From Epinephelus fuscoguttatus (Eukaryota; Chordata; Actinopteri; Perciformes; Serranidae): a stretch of 64,000 nucleotides of DNA. Of the stretch, positions 45,150 through 58,243 are shown piece after piece. Under the pieces are notes generated by a model. It was not told where the DNA came from and made no database searches. It worked only from the letters and a program-made list of their open reading frames with translations. The number at the start of each line of letters is the position of its first letter. The first letter of the stretch is position 1. The position numbers were made by a program, and so were the translations under genes. Where the stretch lies: positions 1,556,501-1,620,500 of the forward strand of contig NC_064773.1 of the NCBI RefSeq assembly GCF_011397635.1, written 5' to 3'.

Positions 45150-46760
45150 GGAACAGGGGACTTTTAGCCAAAACTTGATCTTTTCCTAACCAGTACCAAG
45201 TATTGTTTGTGCCTGAACATAACCACATGTTAACCACAGTGTTGTCACATCATGAAACTTAAATTTGAAACGTTAATTTGCAATATATCCGCAAGATATG
45301 AAAAGTATTTTGTACAATGCCAACAGCTATTCTGGTGATGAGGTTGCAGTCTAGCTCTACTAATTAGAACTTGCATGGATACACTAGAGAAAGTGTCAGG
45401 GGATGATCAGAGTCAGTAGGATTCATCTTCTGGGCACCACCAGTCTCTACAAAATAAATGGCAGCAGTTGTTGAGATATTTCAGTATGGACCAAAGAGTT
45501 GGACCGACCAGCTAACTGATCATCAACACCACCCCTCATGCCATCGTCTGCTGCTTCCAGCTTCTTAAATTTGAAAGATTAACCAAACCAAATCTGACGA
45601 TGTCACCTCAGCTTCTTGTTTGGTTTCTGATATTTTTAAACTAAATGATTATTTGGTTGATTCAGTTCCAGATTCACAATAAGAATAATTGCTGGGTGCA
45701 GCCCTACAGACATGCATTTGGTGCCAATCATCACGTAGATGTTGAGATATTTTACAGGATAAATGAAAACTTTGACCTACAGGTGGTGCAGGGGGAGAGG
45801 TTTGAGGATCATTAATGTCTGCACAAATTTTAATTGTGATCCATTCATTAGTTTTTGAGATATTTCAGTGTGAACTGGATCAGCAGACCAATTCACTCTG
45901 AGACACATCGCCATTCACAGAGTCATGCTGCTGCATGTAGCAGGGCTGAAATGTTGCATTATGGTGTTATACAATTATTTCTGACCTTTCAGCAGAACAA
46001 ACTCTACAAAGTCATGGCTGTTCACCATGTTAACTATCTCATAAAACCTCTTCAGCAGAATCAGCACGTGATCTGCTTCCTCTGAATGTTCATTTCTAGG
46101 AATTGCTTTGGGTTAAAACCATAAAACACAGTCATGATCTCACTGGTCGTGCTGAGCCCCAGTGGGCAAAACCAGGAAACCACAGAGTGTTCAGTGAACA
46201 CATACATGAAATCAAAGACAGAGCAGAGATGCAGACTGCAGTTTGCTTTGCTGTTAGAATATATATGTGGTTATTATTAGAGAGACACAGACGTGTGAGG
46301 AGGGTTGTGAAACTGTCTCAACAGGTGTGTGAACCTGTAAAAGAATTTAAACTGAGATTTGTAAACGTGAACAAAAATCTCTAGTATACACTGACGTTAG
46401 TAAATGTGTACGACCTCCTGAAGCTGAACACCAGGCCTCACAGATCTGTTGCACCTGTACAAATGTGAGCCCACACACCTACAGGTACCACAGCAGCCGA
46501 GGACAGCTGTGCTTCTAATTATTTTTAATGCTGTCATCTCGTGATAACCATGTAACGAACCAGTTATCACCAGGAAATAAAAGGACTTCTGCTTAGATCA
46601 GTTGCTACAGTTGACAGACACCATCACTACATGCTGCCATGGCACTCCTGATCTCTGGTAAACATTATAAGCAGCCTAATAAGAGGGAAAAAAATTTTTT
46701 TACAATGAAATAAAACCAACTTTTGTTTTCTTGTGTTCCAAGTTGCAAAAATCATTTTAT
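45150..46760. other. intergenic, no gene recognised
   Basis: Nothing beyond scattered short frames. The 93-aa frame at 46103-46384 has no recognisable domain or splice context. Confidence 0.6.
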
Positions 46761-46765
46761 CGATA

Positions 46766-47700
46766 GGCAAGGCAAGGCAATTTTATTTATATAGCACCAT
46801 TCATAGACAAGGCAATTCAATGTGCTTTACAAGAGAAATACGTTAAGATAAAACATTAAAGGAACAATAGATCATTAAAAACAAGCGCTAAAAGCAAGAA
46901 AAACAGTGCAGAAACTGCATTTAAAAAGCAAACATAAAGCAACAGCAGACAAATATAAAAACAATAGCTACAGATTATCCTAACAATAAGTTACATATCT
47001 AGTTCACTGGTAAGCTGCAGTAAATAGTAATGTTTTAAGCCCTGATTTAAATGAGCTGACAGTTTCAGCCGACCTCAGATATTCTGGAAGTTTGTTCCAC
47101 AGGCGGGGAGCATAGAAACTAAAGGCTGCTTCACCTTGTTTGGTTTTGATCCTGGGAACACTGAGTAAACCTGTTCCAGATGATCTGAGGGGTCTGGATG
47201 CTTCATAATGTACAAGTATATCAGAGATGTATTTAGGCCCGAGACCATTTAGTGCTTTATAGACAAGTAACAAGATTTTAAAGTCTATCCTTTGACACAC
47301 AGGAAGCCAGTGCAGTGACTTAAGCACTGGTGTGATGTGCTCCACTCTCTTGGTGTTGGTGAGGACTCTGGCAGCAGCGTTCTGGACGAGCTGCAGTTGT
47401 CTCATTGATTTTTTTACTCAGGCCTGTGAAGACACTGTTACAATAGTCCAGCCTGCTGAAAATGAAAGCATGAACAAGTTTTTCTATATCTTTAGACAGA
47501 AATTCTTTTATTCTTGCTATGTTTTTAAGGTGGTAGTAGGCTGATTTAGTCATTGTCTTAATGTGACTATTGAAATTTAGGTCTGAGTCCAGAACTACAC
47601 CAAGATTTCTGGCTTGATTTGTAGGTTTTAGTGTCATGGCGTCAAGGTGAGCACTGACTATTGATCTTTGTTCTTTGGGGCCAAAAACAACTCTCTCAGT
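46766..47700 (-). mobile_element. L2-like LINE, 3' end, minus strand
   Basis: On the minus strand: NQARNLGVVLDSDLNF, IFSRLDYCNSVFTGL, then (one frameshift) LQLVQNAAARVLTNTKRVE, SLHWLPVCQRIDFK and RLWNKLPEYLR. The tail TGTAAAGCACATTGAATTGC, then GTGCTATATAAATAAAATTGCC and a TTGCC repeat, marks the 3' end near 46766. The RT catalytic core is missing. A related family with a different tail repeat is at 33398-34481. Confidence 0.82.
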
Positions 47701-47954
47701 TTTGTCTGTTTAGTTGTAGAAAAGGGTTAGTGTTAGGGATAGTGTAATAATAAACGTGTGATTGTGCGATAACACCTTAAAAAATAATTTGAAGCATGGC
47801 GTTCTGTCTGTACTGCACAGTTATACAACGCTCCACACACATTTGTAAGTAATATTTATAAGAGAACAATAGTACCCCATAGTTCTGTCTAGCTCTACTG
47901 CACTGGTTCTCAACCTGAGGGTCACGACTCAGGTCAAGACACCCTCTTGACTTT

Positions 47955-48680
47955 AAAGGGTGTAATGCCCTCTATACACTGTGTGATTTTATCAGTCTTA
48001 TCAGACCACTGCATGACACACTGTGAGACGTGGATCTAATAAACTTTGGTACGACGTCAAGTTTGATGTGTGCAGATTGTACGGTGGCCGTTTACTACTG
48101 AATCACAGGTTACGACGTACGTCAGTCTGCAATGTCATCAGCGTACGTCATCCATCTGCGCCACCATAGGTAGCTTGCTCACCTGGAAGTTGCAGTTCCT
48201 CCGCAGTTTCCTTCCATGCAGCGTCTTTTTCTGGCGGTCATGATAGCAGCTGGAGGAAACATCAGATCAACAAGGCTTCTGCTGCCACAGCTCCACCAAA
48301 CTTTCCACACACTTCTTTTTGTTCCTTTTGCCTCCATAGCAAGCGATCATGTGTTTGGGTTTAGCGTCGGTGTCATGGTGACCATTGTGTCATTTCCTGC
48401 TGCATTTCTATTGGTTGATTAGTAGACGTAGGTCGTAGCAGCTGTCACACTGTGAGATAGTCATCCTAAATTTCTGACACTGTCAGAATTTTATCTCAGG
48501 TTATCTTTGGTCGCAAGACACTGACACGGCCGTCCTTGAACCTGTCTCACAGCGCGACGTAAGACCACCGCCTTAGAGCCACGACCAAAGATAGCACCAT
48601 GTTTCTCCCACGATGGCCATCTTTCATCTGGGACAGCCCAGAATCACACAGTGTGTACCGGCTATAAAACAACTTAAACA
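47955..48680. mobile_element. probable non-autonomous DNA transposon
   Basis: Inverted ends are visible: CCCTCTATACACTGTGTGAT on the left and ATCACACAGTGTGTACCGGC on the right. The interior has ACGACGTACGTCAG and short frames but no transposase motif. Confidence 0.5.
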
Positions 48681-48689
48681 CTGTTGGCC

Positions 48690-50150
48690 ATGAATTATTA
48701 TTTAAGATAAAAAAAATTTGAAAGTCTCAGGTTAATATTCTCAGAGCCTTCACTCTCTGCTGCACAGCCTCGACCTGCATTAGAAAACTACAGTGTTAAA
48801 ACAACCAGAGAGATAAGAGAACACTGAATTTGAAGAGTTTTGCATTCAGTGTTTGTAAAAATATAAGGAAAACTCATCGTGGAATATTCACAGTAAATAA
48901 TCTGCTGCAAATTCACCCAAATCGCTCCTTTGACTCAAACTTCCTTTAGTTATTGTGCTCACTATGTGGGTTAATTGTACAGCTTTAATTATAAAATATT
49001 GTATTTGCCTTTACAATAAACTGTAATACTATATTACATACTCGTGACAATAAATAATAAACCCAGTGTCCCCATATGTGGCATTTTTCATGCAGTGGTC
49101 AACTTTGAGATTTTGGGCTAGTTTACTGGTTGAATATGTGTTCTTTCAAACTGCTATAAAGAAAAAAATTTAAATTATACATTTAGACATTTATTTTATT
49201 ACATTTTGTCTACTTTGTGGCAGTAAGTTTCTCCTGAATTTACCAAACAGTTAGCATTGTGCAGTGTAGGCCAACATGTTTATTAGTTGGGCTACTACAG
49301 CTGTAGGCCTTATGTCATGTTATTAAATGATCAATTGAAATATACTCTATCATTATCACTAAGGGCCTGAACATTTATTCTGTTTGTGAGCAATTGTTTC
49401 CAATAGAAATGTATTAAATTCCCCTATGTAAATCTTTGAATGCCGTTTTCCCAAAATGAGTTTTTTGCCACACTCCAAGTGGAACGTCTCAGCCTCTGTG
49501 GCACCTATGTACACCAAACTTTCCAGTTACACACCTAGCTATATTCTGAAGATATTCACACAGGGATTTTTTAATAAATCATTCCTAGCCTGATTTATGT
49601 GACATTTTATTCCCAAAAATATGGCGAAAATCAACTTTTTAAGGCTATGGACAGTATGTTTTGATTTTATAGGTAATAAAAGTAGATATCCTTAAAACCC
49701 TCTGTATTTTTTTTCATCTTATATGTAAACAAAATGAAAAAAAGCATTTTGCAACTGGCTTTATCAGGTGTTCAGATTTATCTTCCTAATATATATGCAG
49801 ATTAGCGCATATTCAATGAGATAATGCCTAATGTGCATAATTAAACATTAAAACTTTTAATACATTTTTTTTTCATGCTATTGGAAGTAATCAACTGAGG
49901 AAGTTTCATAATGATATCTATTATTTTACCCTATTCACCCGCAGTGTCTCACCTTAGAAACAAAAAAATACCTCCAGTTCAAAGACAGTGCTTGTTTTTA
50001 TATATTGATCAGATCCTACTAATCACAAATATCTGGGAGAAATTTAAAATGCATAGAAAACATGAGCTGCAGCTCAGGAGATAAAGGAAAACGTTTGGAA
50101 ACTGCAGCTCTACTGCAGCTCCTCCAAACGCATTCTTTTTGGTACTCTTG
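48690..50150. other. AT-rich intergenic DNA before kics2
   Basis: No coding sequence or named repeat was recognised on either strand. Confidence 0.6.
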
Positions 50151-50469
50151 GCTTGCCGTAGTATTTATATCCGGTGTAGCCAATATGGCGTCGGGGTGTT
50201 AGCTAGCTAGCTGGATACTGACAATTTTTTACATTTATTGTCGGTTTAAATTGACATTGAAGGCATTTACAGGCGTTATTATATAAGGGACGTTTTTAGA
50301 ATAACGTCAGCCCGTGTTAAAGTCAGTAAACTGTGAGTTTGTGATTTAAATAATGATGTTTTTTCACCGTGACGTTTCTCTGTCACAGTGCTAACACAGT
50401 TAGCTAGCCGTTAGCTCGCCCTGACAGGCTGCTTCAGTCGGTCGGTTACCGGGAGGATCTCTGCCCGGC
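50150..50469 (+). promoter_or_regulatory. likely kics2 promoter and 5' UTR
   Basis: Holds CCAATATGGCGTCGG (YY1-like ATGGCG motif) and TATCCGGTG (ETS-like core) about 290 bp upstream of the ATG, and no TATA box at a usual distance. The assignment is by position and motif; the transcription start is not determined. Confidence 0.4.
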
Positions 50470-53400
50470 ATGACGGAGGTGGAGGAGCTGCGGCCCGTGC
50501 CCCGGGAGCGGGCCATCCTGGAGAGCTTCTTCACGCAGCTCGGGATGTTTTCTTTCGACCGGGCGAAGGACTACGTGGAGAAGGAGAAGGACAGCAGCAA
50601 GAGCGCCGGAGCCATCTGGGCCGCGCTGCTGGCCGCTCTGGCTCACCTGGCCGCCGCGGAGAAGGCGTATCACAACATGACATTCCTCGGACAGAAAATG
50701 GGTAACGACATATATGTTATATATTTCATAGGAGGAGGGAGACACATGAAGGGAGGCTGTGTCATTAGCAATAGTGTGTGTTTTAGCATCGGAAATATTC
50801 AGCTTCCTACATGTGAAGGCTGGTGGAAGGTTCAGCTAAAGCAGAACATGGAGAATCATTAGTGTCAGTGGTATTTATGTGAGCACATCGATTATTATTA
50901 TTATGCTGGTTTATCAGTTATCCCTATATAACACTTACTGCTCTGAACCTACCAGGTTTTATTCTCAGTGCACTTTATTGCACTTTAAAGTCGTCCTGTT
51001 GATGACGAGTGTCCTGTTGGCTGCATGTTCTTTGCTCCACCTGGATTCATGAGAAACATGTCGTTCACTGTGTGCTGCTGTGCAGAGTGACAGTAACACA
51101 CTGAACTGACACTCAGTGTGTTCATCTGTAATCTGTAAATATAACGCACTTTCCACAAATACAGAATAAAATGTGTAACCCCCCAAAAATATAAAACGAA
51201 GCTGCAAATACACAAATTACATTTAATCATTTATAAATAACTGAAAAACATTGATTGATGATTCTTTTTTTTAACATTTACAACTTAAAGATAGTTTTGA
51301 ATCCAGTCTTAACTTGTGACTCTCAGTTGAACGCCTGCAGCAAAGACGTGAATAGAGACAGTACAGGTGCTGTGGTTGCACTGGGGCCTGTGGGGTTAGA
51401 GGGCCCGCTGCCTGTAGAGCAGCCACGTTTAGCTCACCACCTCAGAGATCAGTCGTGTTCAAAGAGGAACACACATTGAAATATAAATGCTGTCATACAT
51501 ACCCTCGAGAAGGTAAACTATCTCCGTCAGTGTTTCTCTTTTCTTTAGTGATCTAGTCAGTAGAAACAAAATCATATGTTTATTTTACACAATCTGTTTT
51601 AAAATTTGTGTTTATTGTTTAAAAATATATTTTTTATTTGGTATCTTTTTTGAGGTACTGATTTGCAGTGATGATCAAGTATGTTGATGTTGTCCAGTGT
51701 CAAGTCTGTATTTGATCATATGACGATACAATAAAATATACAGGAGCTGTTTAAAGGTAAAATCTGGCACTGGGCCCGTCCTCACTGCTGTAAGCCATCG
51801 GCCTGCATTTAAGCACACAGAGTCTTCTTTTATTTGCAGCTCTGTTTTATATTTGCGATTTGTTCTTAGTTTGCAGATCTTTTTTTTGTATTTGTGGAAG
51901 CTGTTATATATTTCTACGGAAGCGTATTGCATTCACTTGACAAATAAAAAAAATCTGTTTTATTGAGTAATTTTTTATTTTTCTGTTTTTCGTGGTATTT
52001 TTTAAGTAAGTTACAACAGACACTTTCATTCCTTTCTTCTGTGGTTGTTCAGACGAAAGCCCGTTCAGATCTGCTGGACACTGCAGTGTTTCTCCAGAAT
52101 CAGTTGGACACAAGCGGGTCATGTTTGCTTCCATTACATCGAGCTCTCAAGAAAGGAATGAGAGCGTCTGTTGTTCTGTTGCTCTCTTAACTCAGATAAA
52201 ACAGATTTTTTAAATTTGTCAAATGAATGCAATACACTTCTGTATATTTACAGATTACACATGTCATGCACACACATATTTTCGATGATGTTGAGACAAA
52301 TCTTTCCTCAGAGAGATGGAAGAATTATTCAGATTTGTTTTTTTAACTTCAGTTAAAGTAGGAATACAAGAGTGCAGGAAAACTCTTAAAAATAACAGTC
52401 CTGCATTCAAAGTTCAGATATTGGCATCAAGATTAACTGAAAGTAGTAAAAGTAAAAGTACTCATAATGCAGAATGGCCTGTTTCAGGATATTATATCAA
52501 GTTCTAATGATGTTGGATTATAAGTGATGCATAAATGTGTTGATCAGGTTAATGTTGCAGCTCATTTTAAGGACTTTACTTACTGCTGGGTAGATTCATC
52601 TGTAATATTACATCATCATTTATTAGTTGAGTTATATGTAGTATTAATCCTCTGAATCTTCACAATTTTAGTTGTCAAATGAATGTAATGGAGTACAAGT
52701 ACCTTAATGTTTCCTTTAGTGTAGTGCTTGAGTAAATGTACTGAGTTAATTCCAATTCTGTAAGAGGCAGCACTTCCTGGTAAACCATCTGTTAATAAGG
52801 CTCGACAAATTCTGGCTAGAAGATAAAATACATATTTAAAGAAATAAATCATTTTGTAAACAAGATTCATTTTCTTTTGTCCCAAAGACAAAACTTGAGA
52901 CAAGCTGAAAGTCTCTGTGTGCTTCAAACGACTGTACTGTTCAGTACACCAGAAAAACACTTAGTATGTCCCATTACACAGGATCTCAATTACATTATGC
53001 CAGAAGTACCAGGATGTTCTACACCGACACCGTACAATAAATTAAAAAATTAGGAAGAAACAATGAAACCATAAAAATGACACAATATGACTTAAAAACA
53101 GATTAAAATTAAAATTGGACTTGGACAGTGCAGTTGAGATCATATGGAGAAAGCAAGCTGGTATTTAGCGGTGTGTACGCCAGCATGCTTTACTGACCTT
53201 TAAGACCCACAATCCTCTGCACAGCAGACAATACATCACACAGACTGAGACGCAGTCAGAAGCCATAACAATGGATGACAGCCTATTCAAGTAACAGATG
53301 ATGAGTCAAACAGTAATAACAGGAATATGAACTGTTTAAATGAACAAAATAATCATAACCAGCAATCAGAAGAACGTAGCTATGATAACAACAGTGATGG

Positions 53401-56255
53401 AGAAATGCAGACGTATTTTACTTTACTGAATGTAACATGTTAGAAGCTACAGTTGAGCTGGAAAGATAAAATAATCTGATGTAATCCATCAGAGAAAAAG
53501 ACCAGGTCACCCTCACTGATGATGTAACAACCTCATGTTTACTGTGTAAATAATAAAAGTTGAACCCTGAGAGATTCTTGTTACCTTGACCTGAACATGT
53601 GTGAGATGGACAGCTTCATATCTCCAACACCAGATGGCGCTGCAGCACATGACCACAGGAGGAAGTCGACCATCTTCTCCAGTCAGACTGAGTTCTTCTT
53701 CTCTCCTCTCTCTGCAGGCGGCCAGTCCTTCTTCAGCCGTAAGGACTCCATCAGAAACATCTACACCTCCCTGTACAACGAGCTCAGGAAGGTAGTGACC
53801 ATGGGGCGTCACAGCCAGCCGGGCTCCGCCTCCTACCTGGAGGACCTGCTTTCGCACCTGTCGGAGCAGCTCTGCCACTTCACGCAGGCCCGCATGGAGA
53901 TGGCCGACCTGTACGAGAAGATGCACTCGCTGGGCAGCCAGAAGAGCATCAACTCAGACGAGCTGGTCACCACGCTGGAGGCCGTCCTGCATAAATACAG
54001 CTCCAAGTGTGTATCTGAGTGTAACACAGTTACTCATGTACTGTACTGTGGTGCAGTGCTGGGGTACTTGTACTCTACTGGAGTATTTCTGCTACTTTAT
54101 ACTTACAATCCCTCCATCTCAGAGGGAAATATTATGTAAAATCTGATGTTTAAATGCACAAAGTCATTTTATTCCTGCATTGAGTTCCTTAAAGGTATAG
54201 TGCAGCCAAAAATGTAAATTCAGCCATTATCTACTCACCCATATGCCGAGGGAGGCTCAGGTGAAGTTTTAGAGTCCTCACATCACTTGCAGAGGACAAC
54301 TTTTTATGTCGGGGCTTCAGGACACGTGGATCACTACGGACGAGCAGTATGGAGATATTTTGTGGTTTCAATGATGTGTTTTTGGACGTTTGAATCTGGG
54401 GCGCCGTCAGCCTCCATTAGGTGGAGTTGTGTTGCTACCTCCTCTCCCCTTGGATCTCTGCAAGTGATGTGAGGACTCTAAAACTTCACCTGAGCCTCCC
54501 TCGGCATATGGCTGAGTAGATAATGGCTGAATTTTCATTTTTGGGTGCACTATCCCTTTAAGAACTCAATCAATGAATAAAATTACTTAAAAAGCAGATT
54601 TTGTGCATTACACATCAGATTTTACATAATACTTCCCTCTGAGATGGAGGGGAGTGGATGTATAAGGTGGCAGAAATACTCAAGTACAGTACAAGTATCG
54701 CGGTGCTGCACCAAAGAACTCTCAACTGTCCAAAAATCAAGTGTTTTCAGTTCAAGTTTGAGGTTGTTCCTACTTTATGCTGTTCTAGTGCAGCAGCTCA
54801 GCTACAGGGTATTTATACATGTTTAATTAAATTAAAACCAAAAACAGCCGTACTGAAACAACAGTTGAGGTTTTAGGACTCAGTTATTTAGTAACACACC
54901 TTTACAGAGGCGGAGAAACAGCCTGAACGCGTCCTCCACCACAGATCTCTGCTGTGACCTGATTACAAACAAACAGAGAGAAATGAGTGCGATCAGAGTC
55001 AAACTTTAAAGAAGAGAGTGACACATTGAGGCTGGAGGAGGAAAACTTTCTGCTTAATCCAGCAAACGCAGAATTCCACCTTTCCCCCTGAGACGTGTCA
55101 GCAGAACCGTGTCCTGCCGCCGTAACAGGAACACAAGCTGCATGACTGAGCTGTTGACTGAGCTGCAGCAGGACGCAGCGTGACACGCCACACATCACTG
55201 ATGTGACCGAGCAATGAGGGGTGAAGGTGATGTGCTCGTCAGCAGACCTGCAGAAATATGTGGAGCCCAAATATAGACTGTGTGTGTGTGTGTGTGTGTG
55301 AGAGAACTTAAATGTAAATGTATTCTCAGCAGGACAAAGTGACGGCTGTTTTCAGGTCGTTAAAATCAGGTCAGCTTCTGTTTGTGCATTTATTGTCTCG
55401 TGTTCTCACTAACCTCGTGTTCCTCGCCGCTCCAGGTTCCACCACCCGATCCTGGGCCGGGTGGAGGAGGGCTTCCAGACGGAGGTGGACGTGGTGACCC
55501 AGTTACTGCGCTGCCAGGCCCAGGTGTCCGAGTGGCATTTCCTTCCCGCTCTGCTCAGCCTGCACGGCGCCAACTCCAAGCTCATTGCCTGGGGTCAGCT
55601 GTTCCAGCGGCAGAAAGAAACCCGCAAGCATCTGTTCGGAGGTCAGTCCCAGAAGGCCGTGCAGCCGCCGCATCTGTATGTGTGGCTGCAGCGCTTCCAG
55701 GCAATGCTCCTCGCAAAGTTCAGCTTCTACTTCCACGAAGCCCTGAGCCGGCAGACAGCGCCAGCTGACATGAGAGCGCTGACCGCGCGCACCACGCCGG
55801 ACTACCACGGCAAGATCTGCTCCTTCATCCGCAAACACGACGCCAGCAACGTGTCGCTGGTGTTCGACAACCGCGGCTCAGAGAGCTTCCAGGGCCACGG
55901 CTACCACCACCCGCACTCGTACCGAGAAGCACCAAAGGGCGTGGAGCAGTTCCCCGCCGTGGTGTCCCTGCCGTCAGGAGAGCGGCCACTCACGCACTGG
56001 CCGAACGTCATCATGATGATGGGAGACCGCGCCGCCGAGCTCAACACTCTGGACAAGGTGGTGCACTTCTACGACGATAAAGTGCAGAGCACCTACTACC
56101 TGACGCGCCCCGAACCGCACTTCACTCTGGTGGTCATCTTTGACGGCAGGAAGTCGGAGAAGGATCTGCACATTGCCGCCTTCCTGCAGGAGATCTGCGG
56201 CTCGCTGAGGAACTCGAAACCGTTCAGCACCCTGAAACCCGGCTCGAAGGGCTGA
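50470..56255 (+). CDS. kics2: KICSTOR subunit 2 (C12orf66 homologue), complete, 446 aa in 3 exons
   Basis: KICS2 is one of four KICSTOR subunits (with KPTN, ITFG2 and SZT2) that tether GATOR1 to lysosomes, so that mTORC1 is switched off when amino acids or glucose run out. Exons: 50470-50701, 53718-54006, 55436-56255 (TGA 56253-56255), with GT-AG borders and matching phases. They sum to 1341 bp, 446 aa (human about 445). The start ATG follows GCCCGGC and gives [21 protein letters not shown], parallel to the human N-terminus. Landmarks: [93 protein letters not shown] and [14 protein letters not shown], ending LKPGSKG. Exon GC content is much higher than that of the introns. Intron 2 carries a palindromic MITE. 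The gene converges on srgap1. Confidence 0.97.
52340..52765. mobile_element. percomorph interspersed element in kics2 intron 1
   Basis: Contains CAGTCCTGCATTCAAAGTTC, AGTAAAAGTACTCATAATGC, AGAATGGCCTGTTTC, TAATGTTGCAGCTCATTTTA and TACTGCTGGGTAGATTCATC, a string of motifs I know from an abundant percomorph repeat. Non-coding. The rest of intron 1 (50702-53717) shows no other named feature. Confidence 0.6.
54053..54708. repeat. nested palindrome in kics2 intron 2
   Basis: The inner element (54193-54557) is a TTAA-flanked MITE with arms of about 100 bp (GTGCAGCCAAAAATG / TTTTTGGGTGCAC ends). The DNA outside it is also inverted: CCCTCCATCTCAGAGGGAAA at about 54111 pairs with its complement near 54635-54655. 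Likewise GGGGTACTTGTACTCTACTG pairs near 54675-54700. So arms of about 240 bp extend well beyond the MITE. Confidence 0.85.
54193..54557. mobile_element. TTAA-type (Kolobok/T2-like) MITE
   Basis: Starts AGGTATAGTGCAGCC after TTAA (54189-54192) and ends GTGCACTATCCCT before TTAA (54558-54561). The TTAAAGG start matches the T2/Kolobok style of end. Relatives lie at 36845-37192 and 58244-58817. Confidence 0.75.
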
Positions 56256-56548
56256 GACACGACGAACTGACGATCAACCTGCGAACATTTCAAATTCATA
56301 AGATGCTTAAACTTCCTGTGGACCAACGTCTGGATGGTTTAACGTCGTTCACGTTGAATCTCATTTTACCAAAAATGTTTCAGACCAAAGAGACGCAGCG
56401 ACACCTCGTGTGTCACTGACCCAACACGCAGTACGCTGGAAGTGCTTCAAACCTTCGTTTATTTAAAGATTTTAATTATTTTGCATCAAGTTCTGTTTTA
56501 TTAATATTTTTATGAACAGCTCATATTTACTGTTCTTGATACAATTTA

Positions 56549-56554
56549 AATAAA
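56549..56554 (+). terminator. kics2 poly(A) signal candidate
   Basis: AATAAA about 300 bp after the kics2 stop codon, followed by AGCTTTGACATG. It is the first canonical hexamer downstream. Confidence 0.6.
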
Positions 56555-57089
56555 GCTTTGACATGATTGAACATCTCGTTGAAGAACTGACTGACGTCAG
56601 TGATGAAAATGATTTGTTAGTTTCAGCCCTGATGATGTCATAACGTCCTGACGATGTCATAAAATTTGCTCCAACCTGATTAAACATGTAATAAAACCTA
56701 ATGATGTAATAAAACGAGCCGACTGATTGATTGGTAGGAACTTTAATTTAATGCACCTTTACACAGACATCTGTCGTTAATTAAAGTTCTACATGAAGCC
56801 TCCAGGTCACGTTTTGATATAATAAAGTAGTGTCAGATGTTTTCAGTTACACAAAGTTACGTTTCCTAAAAAAATACACTGTTTTAACATTATTACATCG
56901 TGAGTTAAAAAAAGAGATTCTCCTTAAAGGTTTTTCATTACTGCTGAAAATGTTCCTTTAATATCAGTCAGGACATTTTATGTTATTGTTGTTTTCTTTT
57001 ACATTTTTAATCAGGTGTTAACATTTTCAGGAAGTTATGACTGGATTCTACAAGCTCTAAATGTCAGGAGAGACTGGGCGTTTTGTTAC

Positions 57090-57940
57090 AGCTGTGACAC
57101 AGAGCTGAGCAGATTGTCTACATATGGTTCTCAACATGGAGGTGGCTCAGCCGGTGGCTAGTAGCTAACAGTGCTAACTCAATGGGCAATGAGAAGCAAA
57201 GTTGTGTTTCCTAGGATAGCGAAGGAATGACCCGCCCTCCTGTCCGTCTGGATGGCTAACACTTGTTGCCCTCGTTGGTGGGGTGGGTAGTTTTAGTTTT
57301 AGGTACGAGGAGTGGGATTGGTGTCGACACAGAGCTTATGCCGCAGCCTGACGTGCACCTGCCCAGAAATGTAACTCCACAGTGTCACAGTGACGCAGAC
57401 CTCCTGTCTGTCTCTGTAAGCTGAAACCATTTCCCTCAGTGGAAACAAAGCTTTGATTTACTTTAATTTCACAGATAAGAAACAATAAATTGTGAAGACA
57501 ATAAAGCCTCCACACACTGTGTGTGATTTATCCTGGCTGAAATATGAGCAGAGCAAATCTCTGCTAGCTGCTAGGCTAATGTATACAATGTAAAATGCCA
57601 TAGGCTTGTGCTAATAACGTTAGCATGTATTTGTGGGGAAAATGTGTCCAGATAAAGACAAGTGTTTGTCTGTGAATGCTGCGAGTTATAGTGAAGCTGA
57701 TTTGTGTTTGAAACTGTCTCTATTAAGCCATGTTTAATGTGTGTTTAATGTGTTTTAAATCAACTAAACTTTACAGCACTTAACAGAAACCTTCACCACC
57801 CACTAGTGTTTTGGAGGTGTAACTGCAGAGTGACACAGACACCACAGCACAAGTATAAATGCTCACAACAGTGTAGGCCAGGTGCGTATGTTACAGCGTA
57901 GAGCTGACGCACAAGTATAAGTCCACCTTTAGGGTAAAGC
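57090..57940. repeat. interspersed element related to 32035-32280, between kics2 and srgap1
   Basis: Shares CGCAGCCTGACGTGCACCTG, AGTGTCACAGTGACGCAGAC and GACAAGTGTTTGTCTGTGAA in inverse with 32035-32280. GACGCACAAGTATAAGTCCA near its right side is also familiar from fish DNA transposons. Exact ends were not found. Confidence 0.5.
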
Positions 57941-58243
57941 CCTGCACATACTCATCAAGAACAGAGAAATTTCTTCTTTTTCTCAAGGTGCCAAGAACAA
58001 GAACAAAGTTCTTTCTGGCCAGGACATTTCATACTTCACGAGAAACTCAAGTGCAGAATTCCTGCACCACGCCCACTTCAATTTCTGACCAATCACACAA
58101 TAGTTCTCAGACACCACACAAGGAAAAAAGTTCTGTCCAGATGATGTGTTGAGAACAAGCTGCAAGAACTCCCAGACCACGGCTGCAAGAATAAAATGAC
58201 ATCATTCTTTTCTTGCAGCCCTGTGAGTATGTAAAAGCCTTAA

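Noticed and set aside
48216-48422. 68-aa hydrophobic frame as a membrane protein gene
   Set aside because: It lies within a probable DNA-transposon remnant and has no splice or domain support.
53513-53926. 137-aa minus-strand frame
   Set aside because: Antisense shadow of kics2 exon 2, which has homology and splice support on the plus strand.
55503-55838. 111-aa minus-strand frame
   Set aside because: Antisense shadow of kics2 exon 3.
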